Assembly (NCBI RefSeq): GCF_024323335.1
Contig: NC_066581.1
Coordinates: 29,880,699-29,944,698 of the forward strand
From: Lathyrus oleraceus
Taxonomy: Eukaryota > Streptophyta > Magnoliopsida > Fabales > Fabaceae
Direction of reading: 5' to 3'
DNA length: 64,000 bases
Below, in pieces: positions 11,701 to 23,131 of the stretch. Below the pieces are notes generated by a model that saw nothing but the letters and a program-made list of their open reading frames with translations, ran no database searches and was not told where the DNA came from. Numbering within the stretch: position 1 is the stretch's first letter; each line of letters opens with the position of its first letter. Position numbers and translations under genes: made by a program.

Positions 11701-12244
11701 CAATAAGAATATCAAGAAGATTGTGCAGAAGATGGTCGTGACCTATAAGGATTGGCACGAGATGTTGTCGTTTGCATTGCATGGGTACCGAACCTCGGTG
11801 CGTACGTCTACTGGGGCAACGCCTTTCTCGTTGGTATATGGAATGGAAGTCGTGCTACCGGTTGAGGTTCAAATTCCTTCTTTGAGAGTCCTGATGGACG
11901 TGAAACTGCAAGAGGCAGAATGGGTAAGGACTCGGTATGAAGAGTTGAGCCTGATTGAGGAGAAGAGGTTGGCGGCCATTTGTCATGGGCAGTTGTACCA
12001 GCAGCGGATGAAGCGTGCTTTTGACCGAAAGGTGCGACCTCGGGTATATCATGTGGGAGATATGGTGCTGAAAAGGATCCTTCCTCCTCAAAACAATCGT
12101 AGGGGAAAGTGGACGCCCAATTATGAATGTCCATTCGTGGTCAAGAAGGTTTTCTCTGGCGGAGCCCTGTTGTTGACGACCATGGATGGTGAGGACTTTC
12201 CATCCCCTGTGAATGCGGACGCAGTTAAAAAATACTTCGTATAA
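8765..12244 (+). pseudogene. Element A pol (RT, RNase H, second RNase H, integrase), broken
   Basis: Copies RNA to DNA and integrates it. The second exon opens with a linker rich in acidic residues. RT spans about 9100-9900 with MDGFSGYNQIKM and the catalytic YVDD at 9593-9604. RNase H follows, then a second, archaeal-type RNase H typical of Tat elements (FDGAVN near 10528, EYEACI near 10640, GDSALV near 10710, ADALA near 10860). Integrase has the HHCC zinc domain (about 11190-11330), GIDMIG, ITDNGS and the Glu in NGAVEAAN, then a basic C-terminal tail. Damage: one-base frameshift near 8985-8995, TGA 10019-10021, TGA near 10172, TAG near 10273. From 10283 to 12244 the frame is open for 653 codons. 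Confidence 0.88.
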
Positions 12245-12252
12245 GAGACCCG

Positions 12253-12444
12253 CTGGACGAAAAGAATAAAATAGTCCAGGCAAAAATGGGCATCCCGGCG
12301 AACCAAAAAAAAATGAAAAAGGGTTCGGGCAAAAATTAGGGATAAAAAGAAAAAAACTGTACACCCGGTAAGTCGAAAACCTGAAAAGGCGGCTTGGGCA
12401 AAAAAGGGTATCCCGGTGGACTGAAAACCCGAAAGGGCGGTCCA
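12253..12444 (+). ncRNA. Four tandem stem-loops after the pol stop codon (A)
   Basis: Starting nine bases after the stop, four inverted repeats follow each other: CTGGAC/GTCCAG (12253, 12274), CGAACC/GGTTCG (12299, 12322), AAGTCG/CGGCTT (12370, 12390) and TGGACTG/CGGTCCA (12417, 12438). Stems are mostly preceded by CCCGG and followed by GGCAAAA. D and B have the same four, with paired substitutions. It is annotated as a putative structured cis-RNA; no known family recognised. Confidence 0.6.
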
Positions 12445-12897
12445 GGCAAAAGAGGGATTGAAACGAACAACTGCGTCTAGCATGATCGTTTGTGTTTTGG
12501 TTAAGACACATGGACAATCCCCAGCAGGGATCAGTCGGAATCGTCTTCTTCAGAAGGCAGAAAGCACGGAGAGTCTTGAGGACATATGGAGTGTAACCGA
12601 GTTGGAACTCGGTGAGATCACGCGTTCACATTGCCATTAGGATAGATTTTTCCTTTTGTGTGCAATTACCTCTTTTCAGGAATTGCTTCCTGTGTATCTT
12701 CTCAGTTTTGAGCCATCTTTTTCAATCAATAAAATGCATATTCAGTCAAATAATTGTGTTTTTTGTTTTCATTACCGTTTTGATTGCAAAAACATCCGTT
12801 TATTTTGATAAAGAATCTTTGCATCTTGAGACATGGAGATCCCTTCCAATGCATGTTTATAAGGTTGAAAACTTGAAATCTTATTCGGGAGGTTGAG
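12445..12897 (+). other. Element A 3' UTR, first piece
   Basis: Non-coding. It holds the palindromic hairpin ACCGAGTTGGAACTCGGT at 12596-12613 and CAATCAATAAAATG near 12724, which contains an AATAAA signal and is matched in D (CAATCAATAAAATC near 52704). It ends with the TSD TTGAG (12893-12897) at the Athila insertion. Confidence 0.7.
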
Positions 12898-14341
12898 TGA
12901 TCGGTCACCATTTCTATTAGATTTTAGTCTTGTTTTTGTTGATAAGTCAATCAATTCGGTAACAATGTTATGGTATGTTTATGTTTTTTTTTCGCATTGT
13001 TTTGTTTTTCGTTGATTAGTGTGTTAGTTGCAATGTTAGGTAGTAAAGTGAGTTGTTTTGGTGTTAGTATCTTTTTAATTTGAGTTCTCTATGCGTGATG
13101 CTTGTTTTCGGTAGTCTTGTGTATGTGCAGTTTGAGCAAAGAGGCAACGGACGTGCCAAAGGAGAGAAGACATAAAAAAGGACTGGAAAATACAAAAGCA
13201 TGAAGACCCGCACGGCCTGTGCAGCAGCACACGGCCCGTGCAGGATGGATGCTCCCCTCCCATACAAAAAACAGGGAGTTTGCACGGCCGGCCGTGCAGG
13301 TTGGCACGGCCCGTGCAATAAGGTCTGAAGCAGAATTATTTTTGAAGAAAATCTGGGAGCTGCACGGCCTGTGCAGGATTGGCACGGCCCGTGCAGAGTG
13401 CGCGAACAGAATTCCATATTTTGTGTTTTCTTATGCTTTTTGGATCCGGAGGGGCATTGTTGGTATTTTGGTTTGGGGATTTTACCTAGACTATTTAAAT
13501 TGAGGAAAGAGAAGGAGAAAAGGACTTTTTGCAAAATTGGGAAAGAAGATTACACTGAAGAAGATTGAAGAAACAAGAGAATTCACGACGGGGAGATTCA
13601 AGGTGACCAACCATTGAAGATCATCGTTTGAAAACTCATTGTAATGTCTAATTTCTTGAACATGTCTATTTTCTACAATATGAGAGGCTAAATCCTCCAA
13701 TGTTAGGGAGGTGTCAATGATGTGTTAGGGTTTAAGAATATTGATCTTTTTGTTTTGAATTCAACGTTTGAATATTTTTGCATCAATTTTATCATTTAAT
13801 CATTTGTTTGCTTATGCCATTGGGAACATAGGGATGAGTTTATTTAACGTAAAAAGCTGGAAAGTAACGTTAAAGGCTTGGTGAATGATAATATTGTGAA
13901 GATCTCACTTAGGTATAAGGTTTCTTCACAATAACTAGAATAGTTCTTGATAACTAATTGATTAATCTTCACACTAATTTGAACGGAAGTAAAGATTAGG
14001 GTAGAGATTAAAGTCTTTTTCACTAAGGAATTAGGGAAAAGTAAACTTGAGAATCAGTGATGGATGCATATGAACCTGTTGAATTTATCTAAAGAAATCA
14101 CTTACCCTACACATTATACACCAATCCCTAACATTTGTTTAATTCATAGAAAGTCAATTTTAAATTCTAAATTTGTTCTTGTGCACAAGTTATTCTAAAC
14201 AAATTCAACTAAATACTTTTGTTCAACTGATAATCGTCACTATTTCGTATTTCTAACGCAATCCTTGTGATTCGATACTTGTGGGATAAATTCCATTAAA
14301 ACTACATCGGTAACATAGTACACTTGCTATTTTCCCGATCA
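12898..14341 (+). repeat. Athila E 5' LTR
   Basis: Starts TGATCGGTCACC and ends TTTCCCGATCA. It contains a GC-rich cluster of dyads (13209-13396) in otherwise AT-rich DNA and a possible TATA element TATTTAAAT at 13492-13500. The terminal GATCGG/CCGATC sequences are inverted repeats. Confidence 0.93.
13209..13396 (+). repeat. GC-rich palindrome cluster in Athila LTR
   Basis: Six related dyads: GCACGGCCTGTGC (13210), CACGGCCCGTGCA (about 13230), the perfect 18-bp palindrome TGCACGGCCGGCCGTGCA (13281-13298), GCACGGCCCGTGC (13304), TGCACGGCCTGTGCA (13361) and GCACGGCCCGTGC (13382). The cluster is repeated in the 3' LTR and partly before the ATHILA ORF. Confidence 0.85.
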
Positions 14342-14347
14342 AGTTTT

Positions 14348-14365
14348 TGGCGCCGTTGCCGGGGA
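14348..14365 (+). promoter_or_regulatory. Athila E primer binding site, tRNA-Asp
   Basis: TGGCGCCGTTGCCGGGGA lies six bases after the LTR and is complementary to the 3' end of plant tRNA-Asp(GUC), the usual Athila primer. Confidence 0.92.
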
Positions 14366-14459
14366 TTGCCAAAAATACGAAATTGATCAATTATCAATTG
14401 AAATTTTATTGCCAAGCAATTAAAATTGTATTATTTATTAGATTTTATCATTACTAATT

Positions 14460-17400
14460 TTGTCTAACTTGTTTATGCGAGGTAAGGCCTCAGCGGATTT
14501 TTCTTTTGACGCAGAACCAGAAAGAACTCTCCGTGCTCGATTGAGAAAAGCTAAGCGAGAAAAACTGGAGAGACCAGATCAAGAGGAAGAGGAAACTGTT
14601 TTCGTGCACACAGAAAAGTCAAATTCGGATTCAGAAACAGAATCAATTCAGGAAGTCATGGCTGACGATCCACCACGACCTGAAAGACTTCTTGGTGATT
14701 ATGGGGGTAATAACAATTCGGGTGGGCGTATGACAATTGTGAACCAACCGGTGAATGTTGAGCAGTTTCAGCTACATCCCAGCACGATTAATCAACTAGA
14801 AAGGAAGTCCTTTGCTGGAAGAGTGAATGAAGATGCAAATAAGCATCTCCAACGATTCCTCACCATGTGCACTACTCTCAAGATGCCTGGACATAGCGAA
14901 GAAGCAATAAGACTTCGCATGTTTCCTTTTACTCTTGCTGATGAAGCAGAAGAGTGGTTTTACTCTCTACCAGCTCATAGCATCACCACATGGGAAGAGA
15001 TGGAGAGAGCGTTCTTGCAAGAATACTTTCCCGCATCTGTCGCATTGAGGAAGAGATACGAGATCCTGAATTTTAAGCAAAAGGAGGGTGAGTCACTAGG
15101 AGATGCTTACAAAAGATTCAAGCTGATCTTAGTGGCTTGTCCTACTCATAACATGGACGAAACAGAACAAATGCAAATGTTTGTTAATGGTTTGCGAATT
15201 CAGACAAGACAAATTCTCGACTCAGCAGCTGGTGGCTCAGCCAACTTTTCAACAGCCACTGGCATGAAGAAGATAATTGAGGCTATTGCTTCAAATGAGC
15301 ATATGGATTTGTATGATAGGGTCTCGAGCAAAACTGCACTGATTGATTTGAAGCTTGAGACAAATAAGCAGGTAAAAATTGAAGACGCTGTAGCTGCAGA
15401 AGTGGAAAAAAGGCTAAAAGCATTGAATATAAATGCTCAGAAGGTGGCTCAGGTGCAACAAACACCAAATGATGCTTGTGAAATATGTAATGGACCCCAT
15501 AACACGGTTCATTGTTTTGCAACACCTCAACAGATAGAAGAGATCAAATTTTTGAAGCAAAACAATCCCTACTCCAACACTTATAATCCGGGGTGGAAGA
15601 ACCATCCAAACTTTGCATGGAGAGATCAGAAAAGGAACGTGCAGCAGCAAGGCCAGAACCAGTATCCTAATCAATATCAGCAACAACAGCAACATGTTCC
15701 AAAGAAAGCAGATTGGGAAATAGCCATTGAGAAGATGGCAGCTCACAACATTCAGTTTCAAGATGAGACAAGGAATAATCATAAGAATACGACAGCTTCT
15801 ATCAAAAATCTGGAAGTCCAAATGGGTCAAATTGCACAACAATTGGCAAATGCGCAAGCACCGGGTGGTCTACCCAGTTCTACTGTAATCAACCCCAGAG
15901 ACAATCAAGGTGTTAAGGTCGTTGTAACAAGGAGAGGAAAAGCTATTGAAGAAGCTGAGAAAGAGGTAGTTGAGGAAGAATTATTAGAAGTGGAGTTGGA
16001 GATTTGTGAAAATAAGAAAAAGAATGAAGAGGTAACAACACCGGTGGTGGAGAAAGAAAAATCGAAGGATCCAATACCCAAGGTTATTCTCCCCTATCCT
16101 GCTAGAGCAAAGAAGAAAGATGCTAATGAGAAGAACTTTGAAAAAAATTTAGAATTGTTCAGAAAGTTAGAAATCAACATCCCATTTTCTGAAGCTTTAG
16201 AACAAATGCCGATCTATGCTAAGTTCATGAAAGACATTATCTCAAAGAAGCGGTCCATTGAAACTGAACCAGTTATCCTGACCGAGAGGTGTAGTGCTAT
16301 TTTACAAGGTCTAAAAATTCCATTGAAAAAGAAAGACAAAGGTGCAGTGACTATTCCTTGTGCAATAGGGGATAGAACATTTAATAAGGCACTCATCGAC
16401 CTTGGTGCAGGAGTGAGTCTCATGCCTCTCTCAATCTACAAGAAGTTGGGTATCAATTCAGTCAAAGATACGAGAATGACATTGCAGTTCGCGGATAATT
16501 CCATGAAAAACCGCATGGGATTGCAACTGACGTTCTGGTTAGAATTGATAAGTTTGTTTTTCCTGTGGATTTTGTTGTACTAGACATGCCTGAAGATGAA
16601 GAGATTCCTATAATTCTGGGAAGACCTTTCCTAGAAACAGGACGGGTGATGATAGATATGGAAGAAGGTACTATGACACTCAAAGTTTATGATGAAGTGC
16701 TGAAAATCAATGTTAGAGAATCTATGAAATTCAAAGAAGACGTAGGTACAAGTAAGAATGTTGAGGTGTTAGATACAATGTTCATCAAAGCAGTGAGTTG
16801 TAATGTGCCAGAATTACCTCTTGAGAGAGTGTTGAGTTTGTCCATTTGTGAAAAAGAAGAAGGGATGGATGAAAAAGAGTTGGAAGTGTTGGATATGATG
16901 GAAGTGCAACCTCAATGGCCAAGATCTAAACCACACCGGTGGGAAGACTTGAGAGAATCACCAGCATCAGAAAAGAGTAAAGAAGTGAAGAAAAAGAAAG
17001 AGTTAAAGCAGCTACCTGACAATTTGAAATACATTTTTCTTGATTCAGAGGAGAAGTGTCCAGCTATTATCAACTCATCTCTAAAAGAAGTCCAAGAAGA
17101 AAAATTGATACAGGTTCTAAAAAGGTACAAGGGTGCAATTGGATGGTCGATTGAGGACTTGAAGGGTATTAGTCCTACTATTTGCATGCACAAAATCTTA
17201 ATGGAGGATGATCAGAAACCGGTTGTACAACCTCAGCGGAGACTTAACCCAGCCATGAAGGAAGTTGTTCGTGAAGAAGTTGTCAAACTCCTAGATGCAG
17301 GATTGATCTACCCAATTTCTGATAACGCTTGGGTGAGTCCCGTTCATGTGGTACCAAAGAAGGGTGGAACTACTGTGATAAAAAATGAGAAGGATGAGTT

Positions 17401-19885
17401 AATCCCAACAAGAACAGTTACTGGGTGGAGAGTGTGCATAGATTACAGAAGATTGAATACAGCTACTAGAAATGATCACTTTCCTTTACCTTTCATTGAT
17501 CAGATGTTGGAAAGGTTGGCCGGACATGATTATTATTGCTTCTTAGATGGATACTCTGGATACAACCAAATTGTTGTAGCACCTGAAGATCAAGAGAAGA
17601 CGGCATTCACATGCCCTTATGGTATTTTTGCTTATAGGAGAATGCCCTTTGGATTGTGTAATGCACCAGCTACCTTTCAACGGTGTATGACATCTATTTT
17701 TGCTGACATGCTTGAGAAGAACATGGAAGTGTTTATGGATGATTTCTCTGTGTTCGGGCCGTCATTTGAGGAGTGTCTGATAAATCTGTCTTTGGTCCTA
17801 GAAAGATGTCAACAAACCAATTTAATCTTAAATTGGGAGAAGTGTCACTTCATGGTTAGAGAAGGGATAGTGTTAGGTCACAAAATTTCACACCGAGGAA
17901 TAGAAGTGGATAAAGCCAAAGTGGAGGTTATTGCCAATTTACCTCCACCGGTGAATGAGAAGGGAATAAGGAGTTTCTTAGGACATGCTGGATTTTACCG
18001 CAGGTTCATAAGAGATTTCTCCAAGATTGTGAAGCCGTTAACTAGTTTGTTGGTGAAGGACACTCCTTTTATCTTTGACGAAAAGTGTGGGGAAGCCTTC
18101 ACAACCCTGAAAAACAAGTTGGTGACGGCCCCTATTGTTATTTCTCCTGATTGGTCTCTACCATTTGAGATCATGTGTGATGCAAGTGATATAGCTGTTG
18201 GAGCGGTGCTGGGACAGAGAAGAGAAAAACTCCTGCATGTAATTTACTATGCAAGCCATGTCCTGAACCCCGCTCAGATGAACTATGCAACTACAGAGAA
18301 AGAACTCTTGGCAATTGTATATGCCTTCGACAAGTTCAGGTCATATTTATTAGGGACGAAGGTAATTGTTTATACTGACCATGCTGCTTTGAAATATCTT
18401 TTTTCTAAACAGGAGTCAAAGCCAAGGTTGTTGCGATGGATATTGCTGTTACAAGAATTTGATCTTGAAATTCGGGATAAAAAGGGATGTGAAAACACCG
18501 TAGCTGATCATCTATCCCGAATGTCACCGATAACAAAAACAGAGGAAACACACCCCATCAAGGATGAGTTTGTTGATGAACGAATCCTCGCTGTGATGAG
18601 AATTCCGTGGTTTGCCGATTATGCAAACTATTTGGTAGGTAATGTTATTCCTGATGATTTTGATTATAACAAAAAGAAAAAGTTTTTGCATGACTGCAGG
18701 TTTTACCTATGGGACGAACCATTCCTATACAAGAGAGGTGTAGACGAATTAGTTCGGAGGTGTGTCCCGAAAGAAGAACAAAGTGATATCCTAAAAGCTT
18801 GCCACAGTTCGGAGTATGGTGGACATTTCAGTGGAGATAGGACTGCAGCAAAAGTCCTTCAGTCTGGATTGTATTGGCCAACTTTATTCAAGGATGCGCA
18901 GAGAGTAGTGAAAGAGTGTGATAGGTGTCAGAGAACAGGAAACATCTCTAGGAGGAATCAGATGCCTCAAAAGGGAATGCTGGAAGTTGAACTATTTGAT
19001 GTGTGGGGGATAGACTTTATGGGTCCTTTCCCACCATCATTCGGGAAGAATTACATCCTGGTGGCTGTGGACTACGTGTCCAAATGGGTTGAAGCAGTGG
19101 CATTGCCCACGAACGATGCTAAGGTAGTGGTAGCATTTTTAAAGAACAACATCTTCTCAAGGTTTGGAGTGCCTAGAGCATTGATTAGCGACGAAGGCAC
19201 CCATTTCTTGAATAAGCTGATGGAGAATTTGTTGAAAAAGTACAATGTGAAGCACAAAATCGCCACCCCATACCACCCCCAGACAAGTGGACAAGTGGAA
19301 GTGTCGAATAGGCAAATCAAATAGATCCTTGAGAAAACTGTCAGTTCCTCCATAAAGGATTGGTCAATTAAGCTGAATGACGCACTATGGGCATACAGAA
19401 CAGCTTTTAAAACTCCAATAGGTATGTCCCCTTATCAGTTAGTTTATGGTAAGTCTTGTCATCTCCCGCTTGAATTAGAGCATAGGGCATTCTGGGCCTC
19501 CAAATTCCTCAATTATGATCTTTTCAAAGCTGGTGAATCCAGAATTCTTCAACTCCACGAGCTAGAAGAATTCAGGAATCAAGCTTATGAGAATGCCAAA
19601 ATTTATAAAGAAACAACAAAGAAATGGCATGATCAAAAGATTCAAAAAAAGGAATTTTGGGAAGGGCAATTGGTTTTGCTGTTTAATTCCAGGTTGAAGC
19701 TGTTTCCTGGAAAGCTGAAGTCTCGATGGTCTGGACCATTCATTATACACAAAGTCTTCCCACATGGAGCCATCGAAGTTAAAAATCAATCAAATGGAGA
19801 CATCTTCAAAGTCAATGGTCAGAGGTTGAAACCTTACTATGAAGGTGATGTTACCGGGATTGTGGATCTCATTCGTCTCACTTGA
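14460..19885 (+). pseudogene. Athila E gag-pro-pol polyprotein, one frameshift and one nonsense codon
   Basis: One long frame encoding capsid, protease, RT, RNase H and integrase. The frame is open from 14460, with the first ATG at 14475; the true start is uncertain. Gag includes the FPFTLADEAEEWFYSLP region near 14925 and a zinc-knuckle-like CEICNGPHNTVHC near 15478. Protease has LIDLGAGVSLMP near 16396, with DLGA as usual in Athila. A one-base shift near 16530 moves the frame; RT then shows [11 protein letters not shown] near 17540 and catalytic FMDD at 17732-17743. Integrase has the zinc domain near 18800-18935, [18 protein letters not shown] and [12 protein letters not shown] at 19322-19324 interrupts it, after which 19325-19885 completes the C-terminus. 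Confidence 0.88.
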
Positions 19886-20525
19886 GAAGTTTGATTCCCG
19901 TCAAGCCATGCGACGTTAACCGAAGCGCTATGTGGGAGGCAACCCACACATTTTAATTTCGCATTTTTCTTTTGTTTCTATATTATAGTACTTTGTGTTT
20001 TGTTATCTTGTTTCTTTTTTTGGTGTCTGCTGTTTTCAATTTCAGGTTGGAGTGGAGAAGCATTGAGAATTAAGAAAACGGAAAAATTTTCAAAAATTTC
20101 AGACTGGCACGGCCCGTGCAGTGGGACACGGCCCGTGCAGAATTCCAGAATTCTGCCCATACAAAAAGCTGTGGCTTTGCACGGCCGGCCGTGCAGGTTG
20201 GCACGACCCGTGCAGACCCCAGAATTTTTGAAAAAATTTTATTTCAAAATCCAGTGGGATGTGGTCCCCACACGGATTATATCACTTCCCACTTTCTCTT
20301 TCACTCATAACTCTCACTTTGCAGCAACCCTAACCCCCTTTCTCTCTCAAAACACAAAAACCTCCATTGTTATCCAACTTCTAACCTCAATTTGCCCATC
20401 ACAAAACCCTCAATTCACAAACTCCCTTCACAAAAGTTGTTCCCCTCATCATTCTCTACGCAGCCACCGGTTTATTTTTTTCAAATTTTCGTTTTTGTTT
20501 CTAACATTTTTTGTAGGTGACGAAA
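19886..20525 (+). other. Athila spacer before the ATHILA ORF, with LTR-like dyads
   Basis: Non-coding. 20105-20217 repeats the GC-rich dyad cluster of the LTR, including the same 18-bp palindrome at 20178-20195 and the flanking CCCATACAAAAA. It is followed by a pyrimidine-rich stretch (20280-20510) with CAACCCTAACCCC, which resembles a plant 5' UTR, and by TTTTTTGTAG|GTGACG just upstream of the ORF, a plausible 3' splice site at 20516. A separate promoter or a spliced subgenomic RNA for the next ORF is possible. Confidence 0.6.
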
Positions 20526-21800
20526 ATGCCCCCAAAGAGAGCAAATAAAGGAAAAGCGGTGGCAGAGCCATCTCGGCCTCGACAGCGAGCACGACGAGAA
20601 CCCAATGCCCATGGGATTGTGTTTGAGGCAGAAGAACACGTTAAGAGGTATAGGGTACTTTGTAAACGTACATTGTTGCCCACCAGGTATGTCTGTGATC
20701 AAACTATGCTTGCTATGGGAATTTTTGATGATGTTGTCCAATTGTATAACACTGGAGGAATTCTGAATTTTATGTTTAATGAAGTGCCGACATACGAGCG
20801 CTTAACCTTAGAATTTCTAAGCACCATGGATTTCAATTTGGAGAGACAATGGAACGGGTCCTCCACAGAGTATTTTGGTACCATGACATTTCGCCTATAC
20901 AATGAAGATTATTCTTTATCTTTGATTGAACTTGGGCAATGTTTAAAACTTCCATTAGTCGGACATGGCATGGTACCCTCTGATTTTGAAAGACATGTAT
21001 TTTGGGTTGCTATCACCGGTTTACCTGTTTATGACCCACGTAGTGCTAAAGCATCCTGGATACAAAATCCTTGTTTCTGTTATGCGCATAAGGGCTTAGC
21101 TTACACTATGTTTGGTAGAGGTGATAGTACGGGGGTAGTTACAAAAAGGGAATTATATTTATTGCATGCTATGATCTATGATGTTCCTGTTAATGTTGCA
21201 GCATTTGTCGCAGATCATTTGACGGCCATGGGTAAGGCTACTAAGGGTGCTATCTCTGTTGGGGGTTTAATTACTCAAATTGCTGATCATTGCGGTTGCC
21301 GAATCGCTATGGATGGAGAAGAACCCCTTAAGTCTTTGAGCAAAGTGGATTTGAAGGCATTATGCCAACAACTGATGTTGCAAATAAGCCCCCATGGTTA
21401 TGCATTGCTCAGTCGAAATAGAACTCTCTTACAATTACCTAATCCTAACCGCACTGCTATTTCTAATGATGAGAACTGGTTGTATGTTGTTGTCAACCCC
21501 GATGAGGGGGATGATGAGGATATTGTTGCAGGTCAGGAGGGAGATGCAGAGGCACCTGCTCAGGAGCGTATGGCTCCTCAACCGAGAGGACCTCGTCAGC
21601 ACGGTGAAGGATCCTCTGCTGCCTGACAAATGCGGATGGATCAGTTTGAGGCAGAACAAGCTCGACAAGGAACAGAGCTATTTCGTCAGGGGACACAGAT
21701 TGATAACATGGTGGCGGAGCAGCTCCGACAGGGGGTTGCTATTGGTGATATTCAGCGCATGATGCAGCAGTTAATGCTGCAATTCCCACCGCCTCAGTAG
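20526..21800 (+). pseudogene. ATHILA-type ORF after integrase (env position), one nonsense codon
   Basis: About 424 codons in the env-like position of Athila elements. The N-terminus is very basic and nuclear-signal-like (KRANKGKAVAEPSRPRQRAR), followed by a globular region with LLPTRYVCDQ and SLIELGQCLKLP that I recognise as the ATHILA ORF family of plant retrotransposons. I see no clear signal peptide or membrane segment. ATG 20526 is the first start after the splice-like site; the frame also opens at GTG 20517. TGA at 21624-21626 cuts the frame, but in-frame coding of a glutamine-rich tail continues to TAG 21798-21800, so the stop looks like a recent mutation. Molecular function of this family is not established. 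Confidence 0.75.
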
Positions 21801-23118
21801 TAAGTCCTTTCTGCACTTAAGCTGAAACATTTGGGACAATGTTCAGTTTAGGTGTGGGAGGGGTCCTTTCATTGTTTGTTGTTTTGTTGTTTTATTTTAT
21901 TATTGTGTTTTGTTTTGTTATGTTTTTCGTTTTTTTGTTATGTTTTTGCGTCTACCGTAATTGTTACAGGCTTGATTGACAGAGACTGGAAACTGACAGA
22001 TCGATAGTAGTGGATGAGAATACAACCTCAATTTGTCTCCCAAGGCACCCTGGAAGTGGTACCACCAATTGAAAGTTGGACGTTGCTGTCGATACTTGAC
22101 TGTGCTGGTGGATGGTGTACCTGATACGGGAAGGAGCTGCATGACACTCGGAGTGTTTTGGAACCTGTAAGCTTACCCCACATGGTGAGATCACAAAAAG
22201 CCAAATTCATCAGATAAGCATCATGAGAGTTCGTCAGGTATGACTCTATCCCTCTGAATTTGCGTCCGTTCTATAGACACGACTTGACTGGAGGACACAC
22301 ACTGAGGCACTTGTTTGTTTAAAACCCCTGAGCCTTTTAGCCATCCATTTTCATTAATTTTATCCTTTGCTAACCCTGTTGAGCCTGTATCCATTTGTTT
22401 GTTTTCAACCACATGTATAAACCATTGGCCAAACACTCCTTACCCTTGTTTAGTACGAATGTTGTGTTTCTTGAAAGTGTGCAATAATTCAAGTTTGGGG
22501 TGATACGTGTAAAAGAAAGGCGAAGAAAGAAAGAAAAAAATGAAAAATGAAAAAAAAAAGAGAAAAGAAAAAAAAATATAGTCTAAGATACCCGAGTGAT
22601 CTAAGACTGAAAAAAAAAGACAACGCTTGCATTGTTCTAAAGAGAAACTCAAGAATTGAGTGAATAAAAAGTTTGAGAAATCACCCCGAGATCACTAAGT
22701 GAGCACAAACACGAGAAGCATGACATGAGTACCGAACCAAATAAACCACTAGCTGTCCATTTCCTTGTGTATCCCACCTGTCCTAAGCCCAGTTACAACC
22801 CGAAAGTCCTCATAAAGTGTGTGTATTCTGTCAATGTTATGAAAGTAGAATTGATTCAAATTCAAGAGTCGATATTGCATATCATGATTGTATGAGCGAA
22901 AGACTTTTAACCAAGAGAGAATGTGTGAGAAGTGAGAAAAGCTTGCAGGTACTGAGATACTTTGATGTGGAAATGCAGCAAGAGTCTGGTTAGTGTCATC
23001 AGAAACCAAATCAAGAAGGTAGGAACAGTGGCGAATAACATTGGTGGTTGTGGAAAGAATGAATTCAGGGTGACCTTTGCATATGTCGCTTGCATCACTT
23101 GAGGACAAGCAATGAGAT
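21801..23118 (+). other. Athila E 3' UTR
   Basis: Non-coding. It contains GTGTGGGAGGGGTCC near 21854, a PPT-like CAAGTTTGGGGTGATACG at 22489-22506, and a long purine run (22508-22620). No open frame with family similarity was seen. Confidence 0.7.
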
Positions 23119-23131
23119 AAGTTTGGGGTTG
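23119..23131 (+). promoter_or_regulatory. Athila E polypurine tract
   Basis: AAGTTTGGGGTTG lies directly before the 3' LTR start TGATCGG. Confidence 0.75.

Noticed and set aside
13209..13396. Regularly spaced dyads resembling a CRISPR array
   Set aside because: Spacing is irregular, repeats are short palindromes, copies sit in both LTRs of a plant retrotransposon.
13064..13534. 156-codon minus-strand frame, repeated at 23297-23767
   Set aside because: Lies in the Athila LTR; its protein repeats (LHGPC, GRA) come from the palindrome cluster.
20526..21800. A true viral-type envelope protein in the Athila
   Set aside because: Position is env-like, but I see no signal peptide or membrane anchor; the sequence fits the ATHILA ORF family of unknown function.
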